Positions 14,044 through 22,989 of a stretch of 30,282 nt of DNA are shown here, piece by piece. The notes below the pieces were generated by a model. It worked only from the letters and a program-made list of their open reading frames with translations. It did not search any database and was not told where the DNA came from. Location of the stretch: NCBI GenBank assembly GCA_964449165.1, contig CAYVAT010000036.1, positions 1 through 30,282 of the forward strand, written 5' to 3'. Origin of the DNA: CAYSCW01 sp964449165 (GTDB lineage: Bacteria; Acidobacteriota; Aminicenantia; Aminicenantales; Aminicenantaceae). Positions within the stretch are counted from its first letter, which is position 1. Each line of letters opens with the position of its first letter. Both the position numbers and the translations under genes were made by a program.

Positions 14044-15530
14044 TTGTTTCTCCTTGTACTGATCCTGATACCCCCTCCTCCAAGCAGGAGAAGAATCAGG
14101 GATTGGACGAATGTCTTCCACTGAACCTGAGCAGCAAGGAAAAGAGAATAGACAAAGAAATAAATCCCTCCTGCAGCCAGGATTGAGTAAATTCCCAGCA
14201 TGATCTTCCATGATCTTCTGTTGGCCTCGGGTGTATCTTCCGAGAAAAATTTGTTGTAGAGGAGCAAACCGCAAAGACAGACTGCGCCCACGATTACAAA
14301 TATCAACCAGAAGAATTTGATCTGGTTAATAATATTCTGGGAGAGAGGCATTCCAGCGGCTACCGCTTCTGTACCTGGCACTAGAGGTTTCAGCATCCTC
14401 TCATAAAGGACAGCGCCGATATTACTCCCGAAGAGGCTTCCTATCACTCCGTAGAGAAAGGCATACCCCATATACACAGCCACCTTGTCTTTTGGAGCTA
14501 CAAGACCTAAATAGCTGTAATACTTCGGGTGAGCTGTCGTTTCTCCTATGGAAAAAACCGCGATCCCCAGTACAAACATCCAGGCTGTATGGGTGAAAGC
14601 TAAGATCAGGAATCCTAACGACCCGAAAACAATCCCTGCTGCCATAACAGGAAGGGGTTTGATTTTTGTCACGATGCGGCTGATTATGACCACAAGTAAA
14701 ATGATGGTTCCGGCGTTGATTACCGTCACATGCTCCACATCGAATCGAAAAGGGATTCCCAGCCTGGCCATGAATCCATCCACCACAGAGCGGTTTATGA
14801 AATCGCGCAGATACCAGAGCACAGAACCGAACATCTGAAAATACAAAATCCAGAAGCAGGAGTAGATAACGATCAACAGCATGAAGCGCGAATCACTCAA
14901 GACCAGAAGAGCTTCGCTGATCACTTTTTTTATTTTCTTTGTGCTCTCTGGTAAAGGAGGATCCCTGTAGAGGAAGATCGTGGGCAGGAGCATCAAAAAA
15001 CACCACAAGGCCGAAGAGAAGAAAACGTATCTCCAGTCGAATCCTTTAATCCAGCTGACAAAAAGAGGGGCGAGAAAAGCCCCGAAATTAATGCACCAGT
15101 AATAAACCCCGAATCCGAAGCCACTGTTCTCTTCTGTTGTTGTACGGGCAACGGTCCCTGTGATAATCGGTTTAAAAAGCCCGCTTCCGGTGGCCATGAT
15201 CAGCAGGAAGAGAAAAATCAGTCCATAAGAGTCAAAGTTGCCAGCAGCAAAATACCCTATGGTCAGCAGAGAAAAAGCCGTCAGGAGCATCCTGCGGTAT
15301 CCCAGACGCTCCGCTAAAGCTCCCCCAAAAATGGGCATGATATAGGTTAAGGCGTAGACAAATCCCTGTAAAAAGCCGACAGACTGTTCGCTGAATTTAA
15401 GATGCCTGGCCAGATAAAATGCTAAAACCGAATTGAGGCCATAATAGGCACCACGCTCAAAAAGCTCCATCACATTGGCTATCCAGAATGTCCGGGGAAA
15501 GGTGAACAGAAGATTTCTTTTTTTTTGCAT
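14040..15530 (-). CDS. POT/PTR-type MFS transporter (proton-coupled oligopeptide transporter family)
   Basis: 496 residues with about 12-14 hydrophobic segments, an inner-membrane protein. FERGAYYGLNS near the N-terminus corresponds to the POT ExxER-type motif in TM1, though only ER is kept here. GSGLFKPIITG and, after it, GFGVYYWCINFGAFLAPL match the POT signature around TM4-TM5. These carriers take up di- and tripeptides, some nitrate or other small molecules, with protons. A frame extension with a TTG start to 15542 is possible, but GGAGG lies inside it, 5 bases before the ATG at 15528-15530, which decides the start. It ends in a 4-base overlap with yjbQ. Peptide uptake would fit the M14 peptidase nearby. 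Confidence 0.87.
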   Translation of the reverse strand: MQKKRNLLFTFPRTFWIANVMELFERGAYYGLNSVLAFYLARHLKFSEQSVGFLQGFVYALTYIMPIFGGALAERLGYRRMLLTAFSLLTIGYFAAGNFDSYGLIFLFLLIMATGSGLFKPIITGTVARTTTEENSGFGFGVYYWCINFGAFLAPLFVSWIKGFDWRYVFFSSALWCFLMLLPTIFLYRDPPLPESTKKIKKVISEALLVLSDSRFMLLIVIYSCFWILYFQMFGSVLWYLRDFINRSVVDGFMARLGIPFRFDVEHVTVINAGTIILLVVIISRIVTKIKPLPVMAAGIVFGSLGFLILAFTHTAWMFVLGIAVFSIGETTAHPKYYSYLGLVAPKDKVAVYMGYAFLYGVIGSLFGSNIGAVLYERMLKPLVPGTEAVAAGMPLSQNIINQIKFFWLIFVIVGAVCLCGLLLYNKFFSEDTPEANRRSWKIMLGIYSILAAGGIYFFVYSLFLAAQVQWKTFVQSLILLLLGGGGIRISTRRNK

Positions 15531-15650
15531 CTCGACCTCCAATCGTCTGGATAATAACTGCTAGTGAGAAAATGCTAATTTAAAGTGAGAAGAAGGAAAA
15601 GTAAAGAGGAGACTGACTTCAATAACCACTTCAACTCCAATGATGGATGA

Positions 15651-16031
15651 CTATTTCTTGAACAACTTTAAGGCCCTGTCGATATCTGAAACATCAAGAA
15701 TAACGGAAGCGGCTTTCCCCTTCCTGCTCAGGGTGCCATAGCAATATTCAATGTTAATTCCTTTGTTTCCCAGCTTTGTGGCCAGGTCCCCTAAAGCACC
15801 TGGTCTGTTTTCAAGGTCGACTTTGAGAACCTCTCTTAATTCTGTGGCATAATTCAATTTGTCCAATATTTTCATAGCCTTGCTGATGTTTTTCACATAG
15901 AGTTTGGCAGTATCTTGAAATACGCCAATAGCTTCTATGTTGATGTTGTTTTCAGCAAGATGGCTGCATAACTCTCCTAGGGTGGAAGGGCGATTTTCCA
16001 AAACGACAAAGATCTCAGTGATTCTTTCCAT
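15651..16031 (-). CDS. Stand-alone tandem ACT-domain protein
   Basis: 126 residues made of two ACT repeats, about 1-64 and 65-126. Each has the typical opening, strand then N-R-P-x-x-L (ENRPSTLGELCSHL, then ENRPGALGDLATKL), followed by NINIEAI or GINIEYC. ACT domains bind amino acids at the dimer interface and regulate enzymes or transcription. Here no catalytic or DNA-binding domain is attached, so this is probably a small cytoplasmic sensor or regulatory subunit. The ligand is not predictable. The ribosome site AAGGGGGT lies just before the ATG. It sits in a same-strand row after the GlcD-like and DHOD-like genes (64 bases) and before the transporter gene (120 bases), which suggests amino-acid-linked control of that pathway. 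Confidence 0.85.
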   Translation of the reverse strand: MERITEIFVVLENRPSTLGELCSHLAENNINIEAIGVFQDTAKLYVKNISKAMKILDKLNYATELREVLKVDLENRPGALGDLATKLGNKGINIEYCYGTLSRKGKAASVILDVSDIDRALKLFKK

Positions 16032-16095
16032 TTTTACCCCCTTTTTTGGATTTAAAAATTTTGACTTTGTTCCAAATTAAGTTGACCGATTTTTG

Positions 16096-17088
16096 CTATT
16101 CGAATCCTTTGTATGTCTTCAAATATTGAGCCCGAAAATAAGTTTCTGCTTCCCCCAATCCTTTGAAGGCCAGCTCCTGATTTTTGAAAGAAAGCTCTCC
16201 CCTGAAATCATCAATGGCGGAAAAATGATGCGATTCCATCCAAGATTCTAGCCTAGTCAAGATATCCTTTATGCTTTCCAGTCCCTTTTGGTAGAGAATT
16301 GTGCAGGCTTGTGCTGCCTTAGCTCCAGCCAGGAGCTGCTTGACCAGATCTTCTCCATCCTTCAACCCGCCCGAGGAGGAAAGATCGCAATCGATTCTGC
16401 CTGACAGAAGAGCCACCCATCTCAAGGATTGGTGGAAATTCCCTTTCCCTTTGGCTTCTTTGGTTTTCAATCGTTCGACATCGATATCTGGCTCAAGAAA
16501 CCAGTTGAAAAGAACAAGACCGTCGCAGCCTTCTTCAGCGAGCCTGTTGGCCAGGTATGGGACCGAAGTAAGCTGCACATCGAGCTTAACAGAGACAGGT
16601 ATGGAAACCGCTCTTTTTATTTCCTGAAGGATCTGAACATGGTATTTCTCGTATTCCGACCCTGGTGTTGTCAGTTCAAGGGAGAGAAAATAGATGTTGA
16701 GCTCTAATCCGTCGGCTCCAGCATCAGCGATTTGCTTGGCAAACCTGGGCCAGAGCTTGGGACTCTGGCAATTGATACTGGCAATGATTGGAATTTCCGC
16801 TTTCTTCTTGGCCTCCTCTATAGTGGCACAAATCTTTTGAGGCGCATAATCCAGAAGTCCACCCGAACGCAAGTAATCAACCGCTTCCGGATGAATTGAG
16901 TATTCTTCTTCTAAGCCTTTGTCCTTCACCAGGAATTGCTCTTCGAAAATGGATTTCAAGACCACGGCTCCTGCACCTGCTTCCTCACAGCGGAGGATTC
17001 CCGAAACATTACGGGTAAGATCACAGCTTCCCACCACAAGAGGATTACGCAGCTTCAATCCCATATAAGTAGTAGACAGATCGGGCAT
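16096..17088 (-). CDS. Dihydroorotate dehydrogenase-like FMN protein
   Basis: 330 residues, a TIM barrel of the DHOD family. It starts with the family pattern LSTTYMGLKLRNPLVVGSCD and continues with AGAVVLKSIFEEQ, IIASINCQS, DGLELNIYF, VSVKLDV (a lysine that contacts FMN) and a C-terminal glycine-rich DLSSSGGLKDGED with AKAAQACTILY, the phosphate-binding part. The catalytic cysteine or serine of true class 1 enzymes is not obvious at the usual loop, and no other pyrimidine gene is nearby, so DHOD-like is safer than pyrD. Proteins of this type are annotated this way across Acidobacteriota and Bacteroidota and have no firm function. AAAGGAG stands 8 bases before the ATG. It lies 45 bases after the GlcD-like gene. 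Confidence 0.85.
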   Translation of the reverse strand: MPDLSTTYMGLKLRNPLVVGSCDLTRNVSGILRCEEAGAGAVVLKSIFEEQFLVKDKGLEEEYSIHPEAVDYLRSGGLLDYAPQKICATIEEAKKKAEIPIIASINCQSPKLWPRFAKQIADAGADGLELNIYFLSLELTTPGSEYEKYHVQILQEIKRAVSIPVSVKLDVQLTSVPYLANRLAEEGCDGLVLFNWFLEPDIDVERLKTKEAKGKGNFHQSLRWVALLSGRIDCDLSSSGGLKDGEDLVKQLLAGAKAAQACTILYQKGLESIKDILTRLESWMESHHFSAIDDFRGELSFKNQELAFKGLGEAETYFRAQYLKTYKGFE

Positions 17089-17133
17089 GGTGCTTTCTCC
17101 TTTAGTTAATTATTTACGAAACAATTTTTTATC

Positions 17134-18573
17134 TCAAGCTTTTGATTCTCGCCTCGACTCAAATATCTTTCCTGGGTTGAGAATATTATTGGGATCAAAA
17201 GCTCTTTTTATCTTTCTCATGAGGGATATTTCTTCTCTGCTTAAAACCAAAGATAGAAAAGGTCTTTTGACCATGCCTATGCCGTGCTCTCCTGAAATCA
17301 CACCCTCTCGCTTAACGCAATCCTTGAACAATTCCTGGCGGACTTTATCGATTTTATCCCTCCAATCTTTCTCTGGAAGGGGCACGATCTTTCCATGCTC
17401 ATATTTTGCCTTCATGATATGGGTGTGAACATTTCCATCAGCCGCATGACCGTATGTGGGCAACCAAATATCGTATTTGCTGGCAACTTCCTGTACTTTT
17501 TTGACATGGAGGGCAATTTCGCCGCGGGGAACGGCTATATCCAATATATCTAGCACATTGGCCTTCAAGGCCTCATAGATTTTACTCCTTATATCCAGAA
17601 CCTGCTTTTGTTTCTGGAGGCTGTCTGCTACATAAACATCCAAAGCGCCCTTCTCAAGGCACACATCAGCTACATCTTCAGAAAGCCTTTCGATTTCCTC
17701 ATCACTGGACCCATCCAGGATGATCAGAAGATAAGTTTCTCCCTGGGTGCTGGGCCATTTCTTCTTCAAAAACGCTTCGGTGATTCCGATGACTTCTTGA
17801 GGAATAAATTCAACAGCCATGGGAAGAATTTTCCGCCGGATCATCAAAGGGACGGTCTCAATCGCCTCCTCCAGGCGTTTGAAGGGCACGATTAAAGATC
17901 TGGTCACTTGGGGAGAAGGCATAAGCTGGATGATGGCCTTAGTGATGATTGCCAGAGTTCCCTCAGACCCAATCATCAGATGCAAGAGGCTGTATCCCGT
18001 GCTGGATTTCATGAGTTTTCCACCCAGCTTGACAACAGACCCATCGGGCAGAACGATTTCCAACCCTCGAACATAATTTCTGATCACTCCGTACTTGACA
18101 GCCCTTGCGCCTCCAGCATTGGTGGCGATAACCCCTCCTAGCTCGGCACTCTCCTCACCCGGATGAGGAGGAAAGAAAAGCCCTGACTCTTCCACGCTTG
18201 AATAAAAGTCCATAAGCGTCACTCCCGCCTCGATCGTGGCCATTTGATTGTTACTGTCGATGTCGATGATCTGATTCATATTCTCAAGAGAAACAACGAT
18301 TCCACCATGCAATGGAACAGACCCGCCGCAGAGACCGGTGGCACCTCCGCGGGGAGTGACGGGGATTATCTCTCTGTTTGCCAGCCGAAGAATCCGAGAT
18401 ACTTGCTCGGTCGCAACAGGTTTTACCACCACATCAGGCAAGCGGGCGATTTCAGGGAGTGAGAATTCATCATGGCTGTAATCCAGCATCTTCTCCTTAT
18501 CAACAACCACGTTTGCTGATCCGACGATCTTCTTGAGTTGCTCAATGTGTTTTTGGCTGACCTTCTGGTACAT
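17134..18573 (-). CDS. FAD-linked oxidase, GlcD / D-lactate dehydrogenase type
   Basis: 479 residues. The N-terminal FAD-binding-4 (PCMH) domain covers about 45-225, with the isoalloxazine loop PRGGATGLCGGSVPLHGG at 74-91 and the later FPPHPGEESAELGG and SSTGYSLLHLMIGSEGTL segments. The C-terminal FAD-oxidase-C domain has YGHAADGNVHTHI and GVISGEHGIGMVKRPFL near 430-445. This fits glycolate oxidase subunit GlcD and D-lactate or D-2-hydroxyacid dehydrogenases. The substrate is not decided by sequence alone. GlcE and GlcF partners are absent, which favours a single-subunit 2-hydroxyacid dehydrogenase. It is first in a row of five minus-strand genes with short gaps. Confidence 0.9.
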   Translation of the reverse strand: MYQKVSQKHIEQLKKIVGSANVVVDKEKMLDYSHDEFSLPEIARLPDVVVKPVATEQVSRILRLANREIIPVTPRGGATGLCGGSVPLHGGIVVSLENMNQIIDIDSNNQMATIEAGVTLMDFYSSVEESGLFFPPHPGEESAELGGVIATNAGGARAVKYGVIRNYVRGLEIVLPDGSVVKLGGKLMKSSTGYSLLHLMIGSEGTLAIITKAIIQLMPSPQVTRSLIVPFKRLEEAIETVPLMIRRKILPMAVEFIPQEVIGITEAFLKKKWPSTQGETYLLIILDGSSDEEIERLSEDVADVCLEKGALDVYVADSLQKQKQVLDIRSKIYEALKANVLDILDIAVPRGEIALHVKKVQEVASKYDIWLPTYGHAADGNVHTHIMKAKYEHGKIVPLPEKDWRDKIDKVRQELFKDCVKREGVISGEHGIGMVKRPFLSLVLSREEISLMRKIKRAFDPNNILNPGKIFESRRESKA

Positions 18574-18660
18574 TATTCAACCACTTCCATAACTTTGACT
18601 TACAATCTAAGCAAGAAAATCTCAGTTCTTATACCTGATTGACGCATAAGTGTAGAGATG

Positions 18661-21591
18661 CTATTTCACGATGACGGCTGGAATGTCGGCTTCCTTAACG
18701 ATTTTGTTGAAGGCAACAAGGTCAGTTTGGATGAGTTTATCCAGCTTGGCAATCTGGACATCAGCTTGTGCTGAGAGTTCTTTGAACAGTTCATAACTCT
18801 GGTCAGTGGGCTTAGAATCAGAGCTGGCTAAAACTGAAGCCAGGGCAGAGATCTTGTTGTCCAGTTTGATCGGATAGTTGAGCGGATCCTGACTACTTTT
18901 AGATTTAGATTGGATAAGGACATCCTCTATTTCTTTCAACTTTTCCTTGAGCTTCTTTCCTTCGGCTATGATGCCTTTCCATTTTTCATGCTCTTTTGCC
19001 TTAGTTTGGAGATCATCGACCTGTTTTTTGATGGAGCGCAGTCTGTTAATAGCTTTATTAAGCTGCGTCATTTCATCACGGATTTTAATCAGAAGGTCAA
19101 ACTGTTCCTGGAACTCCTCCTGTGCGGTTTCCAGGCGAGGATCTTTTTTCCAATTCCAGGATTGGGTCATGGATTTTTCTCCTACACTAATCCTTACCTG
19201 ATAGGATCCTGGCACAGCAACAGGCCCGGTGAGCGTTCCAGCCCAGAGAATAGCGCCCGGAACCCGCTCTGCGTCAGGATAGCGCATGTTCCATACGAAG
19301 CGGTTCATCCCTTTCTCTGCTGTAACCTGCTGGTCTCTAGCCATAGGAAACCATCTCTGTCTCGAAGGCTGTTCTTTTTTTTCTCTGCTTGAAAATTTCT
19401 TTATGAGGTTGCCCTGGGCATCCAGAAGTTCAAGGATCACCTCCTCCTTGGGTTTCTCCTTAAGATAATAATAGATCATAGACCCGCTGGGCGGATTCTG
19501 GCCCATGTTGGGGACAGGAAAGCTTCTGCCTTCCGTCCTGTAAGCATCGCGGGGTTTGTAGAGATAAACCTCTGATTGTGCCACCTCTTCATTAATCTGA
19601 TGAAGAGGTGTCAGATCATCCAGAATCCAGAAAGCCCGGCCATGAGTGGCCACAACCAGGTCATCCTCTTTAACCGCCATATCGTGAATGGGGACCACAG
19701 GAAGGTTAAGCTGGAGAGACTGCCAGTTTGAGCCGTCATCAAAGGAAACAAAAACTCCTGTCTCCGTTCCTGCGTAGAGAAGGCTGCGCCTTCGAGGATC
19801 TTCACGTACTACCCGGACAAAAGTATTAACTGGAATACCCTGTGTGATCATCTTCCAGGATTTACCAAAGTCTTCAGTTTTGTAGATGTAAGGCCTAAAA
19901 TCGTCAAGCTCATGTCGGTCAACGGCAATGTAAGCTGTGCCCGGATTAAATGTAGAGGTTTCAATCATGCTAATCAGACTCCATTCTGGCATTTCTTTCG
20001 GTGTGATGTTCGTCCAAGTCTTTCCACCGTCCTTGGTGACGTGCACCAGCCCGTCATCAGATCCTGCCCAAAGGATATTGGGATCATGGTAGGACTCTGC
20101 CAAAGCGAAGATAGTGCAATAATATTCAACGCTGGTGTTATCCTTGGTAATCGGTCCCCCCGAGGGTTGCTGCTTGGATTTATCGTTTCTGGTTAAATCA
20201 GGACTGATGACCTGCCAGCTCTGTCCTTCGTTTGTTGTTTTGAATAAAACCTGGGCAGCATGATAAAGCACATTGGAATCAAACCTGGAAACAAGGATGG
20301 GAGCTGTCCACTGGAACCGGTATTTAAGATCCGCAGCTCCCCATCCCATGGGGTTCTCCGGCCAAGGATTTATCATACGTGTTTGCTGTGTTTTGTGATC
20401 CCAACGGGTGATCAGCCCTCCATAGCTTCCCGCATAGATGATATCCGGATTGTCATAGCGAGATGCGATGTGACCGCTCTCCCCTCCTCCTACAGGTTCC
20501 CAGTCTGGTCTATCGATTCCCCAACTGCTTGTCCTGCTGAGAATCCGTACTGTGGAGTTATCCTGTTGGGCTCCGTAGACCCGGTAGGGGAAATGGTTAT
20601 CTGTTATCACGTGGTAAAATTGAGCTGTGGGCTGATTATCCTGTGCTGTCCAGGATTCCCCTCCATTATAGGAGACGTTGGCACCCCCGTCGTTGGAATT
20701 GATCATACGTTTCGGGTTTTCNNNNNNNNNNNNNNNNNNNNNNNNNNNNNNNNNNNNNNNNNNNNNNNNNNNNNNNNNNNNNNNNNNNNNNNNNNNNNNN
20801 NNNNNNNNNNNNNNNNNNNNNATCTCGGCCCAGGTATCACCGCCATCAGTGGATTTGAAGAGTCCGCTTCCCTGTCCCCCGCTGGAAAGGCTGTAAGGAG
20901 TTCGGTAGAACTCCCACAGCGCAGCAAAGATTATTCTCGGGTTGATCGGATCCATAATCATGTCAACAGCCCCGCTTTTGTCATCCCTGTACAGGACTTT
21001 GTCCCATGTCTTCCCGCCGTCTTTGGACCGGAAAACTCCCCTTTGCTCATTAGGTCCATAGACATGTCCCAGAGCAGCCACATAAACAAGGTCTGGATTG
21101 CGAGGATGAATCCGAATTCTGGATATCTGGCTTGTGTCTTCAAGCCCGATGTGAGTCCATGTTTTTCCGCTGTCTGTAGATTTGTACAATCCATCTCCAT
21201 GGGAAACGTTGCCCCGCATGGGCACCTCCCCCATCCCTACATAGACAACATTGGGATCCCACGAAGAGACAGCGATTGCACCCACAGAGCCCGTGTTGAA
21301 GTATCCATCAGAGACATTCTTCCAGTTTAGACCACCGTCCTCTGTTTTCCACACCCCTCCTCCTGTGGCTCCGAAATAGTATGTAAACGGTAAGCTGGTA
21401 ACGCCAGCCACAGCAGTTACCCGACCGCCCCTATAGGGTCCGATCGAGCGCCATTTCATCGCACTGTATAGACTCTCCTGGAAATGACTGGTCTTCTCCT
21501 TAGCCTCGAGGGAATAACCAAGGATAGAGAATAGAATGAAAAGAAAGAAAGGGAGAATGAAGAACGCCTTGTTTTTTTTGATTTTATCCAT
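18661..21591 (-). CDS. Exported Asp-box (BNR) beta-propeller protein, VPS10/sortilin-like (contains assembly gap)
   Basis: 976 codons as given, including 34 unknown at about 257-290. The start MDKIKKNKAFF is chosen because AGGAGG lies 7 bases upstream. An ATG at 21613 would place that site inside the gene. After the signal peptide (about 1-30) come many Asp-box repeats (TEDGGLNW, STDSGKTW, SKDGGKTW, STDGGDTW, TKDGGKTW), forming one or two propellers up to about 680. A beta domain follows, then a charged coiled-coil stretch at about 800-900. Databases often call these glycosyl hydrolases, but Asp boxes are structural and no sialidase active-site set is visible. They are probably secreted binding proteins. 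Its own promoter lies upstream. Confidence 0.88.
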   Translation of the reverse strand: MDKIKKNKAFFILPFFLFILFSILGYSLEAKEKTSHFQESLYSAMKWRSIGPYRGGRVTAVAGVTSLPFTYYFGATGGGVWKTEDGGLNWKNVSDGYFNTGSVGAIAVSSWDPNVVYVGMGEVPMRGNVSHGDGLYKSTDSGKTWTHIGLEDTSQISRIRIHPRNPDLVYVAALGHVYGPNEQRGVFRSKDGGKTWDKVLYRDDKSGAVDMIMDPINPRIIFAALWEFYRTPYSLSSGGQGSGLFKSTDGGDTWAEXXXXXXXXXXXXXXXXXXXXXXXXXXXXXXXXXXENPKRMINSNDGGANVSYNGGESWTAQDNQPTAQFYHVITDNHFPYRVYGAQQDNSTVRILSRTSSWGIDRPDWEPVGGGESGHIASRYDNPDIIYAGSYGGLITRWDHKTQQTRMINPWPENPMGWGAADLKYRFQWTAPILVSRFDSNVLYHAAQVLFKTTNEGQSWQVISPDLTRNDKSKQQPSGGPITKDNTSVEYYCTIFALAESYHDPNILWAGSDDGLVHVTKDGGKTWTNITPKEMPEWSLISMIETSTFNPGTAYIAVDRHELDDFRPYIYKTEDFGKSWKMITQGIPVNTFVRVVREDPRRRSLLYAGTETGVFVSFDDGSNWQSLQLNLPVVPIHDMAVKEDDLVVATHGRAFWILDDLTPLHQINEEVAQSEVYLYKPRDAYRTEGRSFPVPNMGQNPPSGSMIYYYLKEKPKEEVILELLDAQGNLIKKFSSREKKEQPSRQRWFPMARDQQVTAEKGMNRFVWNMRYPDAERVPGAILWAGTLTGPVAVPGSYQVRISVGEKSMTQSWNWKKDPRLETAQEEFQEQFDLLIKIRDEMTQLNKAINRLRSIKKQVDDLQTKAKEHEKWKGIIAEGKKLKEKLKEIEDVLIQSKSKSSQDPLNYPIKLDNKISALASVLASSDSKPTDQSYELFKELSAQADVQIAKLDKLIQTDLVAFNKIVKEADIPAVIVK
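20722..20821. other. Assembly gap (100 N)
   Basis: Exactly 100 unknown bases inside the propeller gene, the usual placeholder for a gap of unknown size. The flanking sequence is in the same frame only if the true gap length leaves a remainder of 1 when divided by 3. Confidence 0.98.
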
Positions 21592-21661
21592 AGATAGGCC
21601 TCCTATGATAAACAAAATTTTCCTTTTGCTTTCATTTTTTATTCTGGAAGAAACATAAGGT

Positions 21662-21690
21662 TTTATAAAACAATTCTCATATCAAGTAAA
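21662..21690 (-). promoter_or_regulatory. Candidate promoter of the Asp-box protein gene
   Basis: On the minus strand, TTTACT (21685-21690), 17 bases, TATAAA (21662-21667). The expected leader is about 60 bases and carries the AGGAGG site that selects the start at 21591. Confidence 0.4.
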
Positions 21691-21839
21691 GAGCAAAAAT
21701 AAACAGCCTATATTTCCGAGATTATTGAAAATAGTAAAGTAGCGGTTCATATCCATCCGAAGCCCATGGTGGTGTGTGGGAGGGTCTTGGCAAGGATGGA
21801 TTGGAACCGGTGCTGTGGAAATTTTTCCATAAGAATACC

Positions 21840-22988
21840 TTATCTTTTCCTGAATGCCAGATGAATCAAGGGTGGTGTTATGATCGTGGTCACCAGAGAC
21901 ATGCTTATAACAACGGTATAGATCTCCTGGGTGATTGTATGGAGGGATAGGCCGATAAGGGCCACGATGATGCCTACCTCGCCTCTGGGGATCATGCACA
22001 CACCGGTTTGAAGCCTTATTCTCCTCTTATGCTTCAAGCAGCCCAGCCATGCGCCGATCACCTTGCTTACTGCGGCTGTGAAAGAGATGAAAGCAACAAG
22101 AAACAGCAACCTGGGCTTTAAAAAAAACGCAGGATCAAGATGGGCTCCCATCATCACAAAAAAGAAGGGCAGCAGAAACTCATTCACATATTTCACCTTA
22201 TTTTCCAGCTCATACACGCCAGCTAATTCATCGATCACGACTCCTGCCATAAAAGCGCCAATAATGGCAGCAAGGCCGATGATATCGGCAAGCTCTGCCA
22301 GACCAAGACAGAGGATGACCGATAAAACAAATGGCCCTTCAGGAATATTCAGCTTTTCAATCCATTTGTGAGTTCTCCTGGCCAGTTTGGGTCCCCAGAA
22401 GGTGAGGAAACCGACAAAAGCCAGAGATTCAAGCACAAGAAGGGTAAATTCGACCGTCTGAAACTCCTTCCTGGCAAGGCCTTTGACTAGGGCAAGACAG
22501 ATCAGGGCCAGAATATCGTCCAAGACCGCTGCACCCAAAACGATATAGGCAACTTTATGCTTGATCAATCCCATATCCTTCAGAACCTTGACGGAGATTC
22601 CCACGCTGGTGGCCAGGATGGCTGTTGCGATGAACAGGCTTTCCACCACCTGATAGCCTAGGATGAACATGGAGAAGAAACCAAGAAGAAGCGGGAAGAG
22701 TACACCCAACAATCCCACTAAAACAGCGGTCCGGCCCACGGCGAAAAGATCTTTAACCCGGATCTCCAATCCCACATGGAACATGAGAAAGATAACCCCG
22801 ATCTCAGCAAAAGACATCAACACATGGTTGGAGGTGTCGATAATGTGCAAAACATAGTTACCCAGGAGCACTCCTGCCATCAATTCACCTATAATGGCAG
22901 GCATCTTCAGACGGATGCACAGTTCTCCCAGGATTTTGGCCGAAGCGAAGATGATGAAGAAATTGAAAAGAAGATTTCCGCCTTCCAT
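21840..22988 (-). CDS. Cation/proton antiporter, CPA2 (KefB/NapA) type
   Basis: 382 residues, almost entirely hydrophobic, about 12 membrane helices. Family marks in order: IGELMAGVLLG, FLMFHVGLEI, ATSVGISVKVLKDMG, GAAVLDDILAL (the DD pair of the ion-binding site of electrogenic CPA2 carriers), AAIIGAFMAGVVIDE and IPRGEVGIIVALIGL. It would exchange Na+ or K+ for protons across the inner membrane. There is no RCK/TrkA-N domain at the C-terminus, so it lacks the nucleotide control found in Kef systems. The frame has a TTG-start extension to 23027, but this lies inside the upstream gene. The ATG at 22986-22988 follows that gene's stop (TGA) by one base, which argues for reinitiation and coupled expression. 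Confidence 0.9.
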   Translation of the reverse strand: MEGGNLLFNFFIIFASAKILGELCIRLKMPAIIGELMAGVLLGNYVLHIIDTSNHVLMSFAEIGVIFLMFHVGLEIRVKDLFAVGRTAVLVGLLGVLFPLLLGFFSMFILGYQVVESLFIATAILATSVGISVKVLKDMGLIKHKVAYIVLGAAVLDDILALICLALVKGLARKEFQTVEFTLLVLESLAFVGFLTFWGPKLARRTHKWIEKLNIPEGPFVLSVILCLGLAELADIIGLAAIIGAFMAGVVIDELAGVYELENKVKYVNEFLLPFFFVMMGAHLDPAFFLKPRLLFLVAFISFTAAVSKVIGAWLGCLKHKRRIRLQTGVCMIPRGEVGIIVALIGLSLHTITQEIYTVVISMSLVTTIITPPLIHLAFRKR

Positions 22989-22989
22989 T

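Noticed and set aside
14044..14274. 77-residue N-terminal extension of YjbQ
   Set aside because: Lies within the transporter gene in another frame. The ATG at 14041-14043 has a good ribosome site and gives the family's usual length.
20260..21330. 356-codon plus-strand frame across the N gap
   Set aside because: Antisense shadow of the Asp-box propeller gene, kept open partly because N codons cannot be stops.
18661..21591. Reading the Asp-box protein as a sialidase or glycosyl hydrolase
   Set aside because: Asp boxes are structural. I see no arginine triad or catalytic set, so only a propeller assignment is supported.
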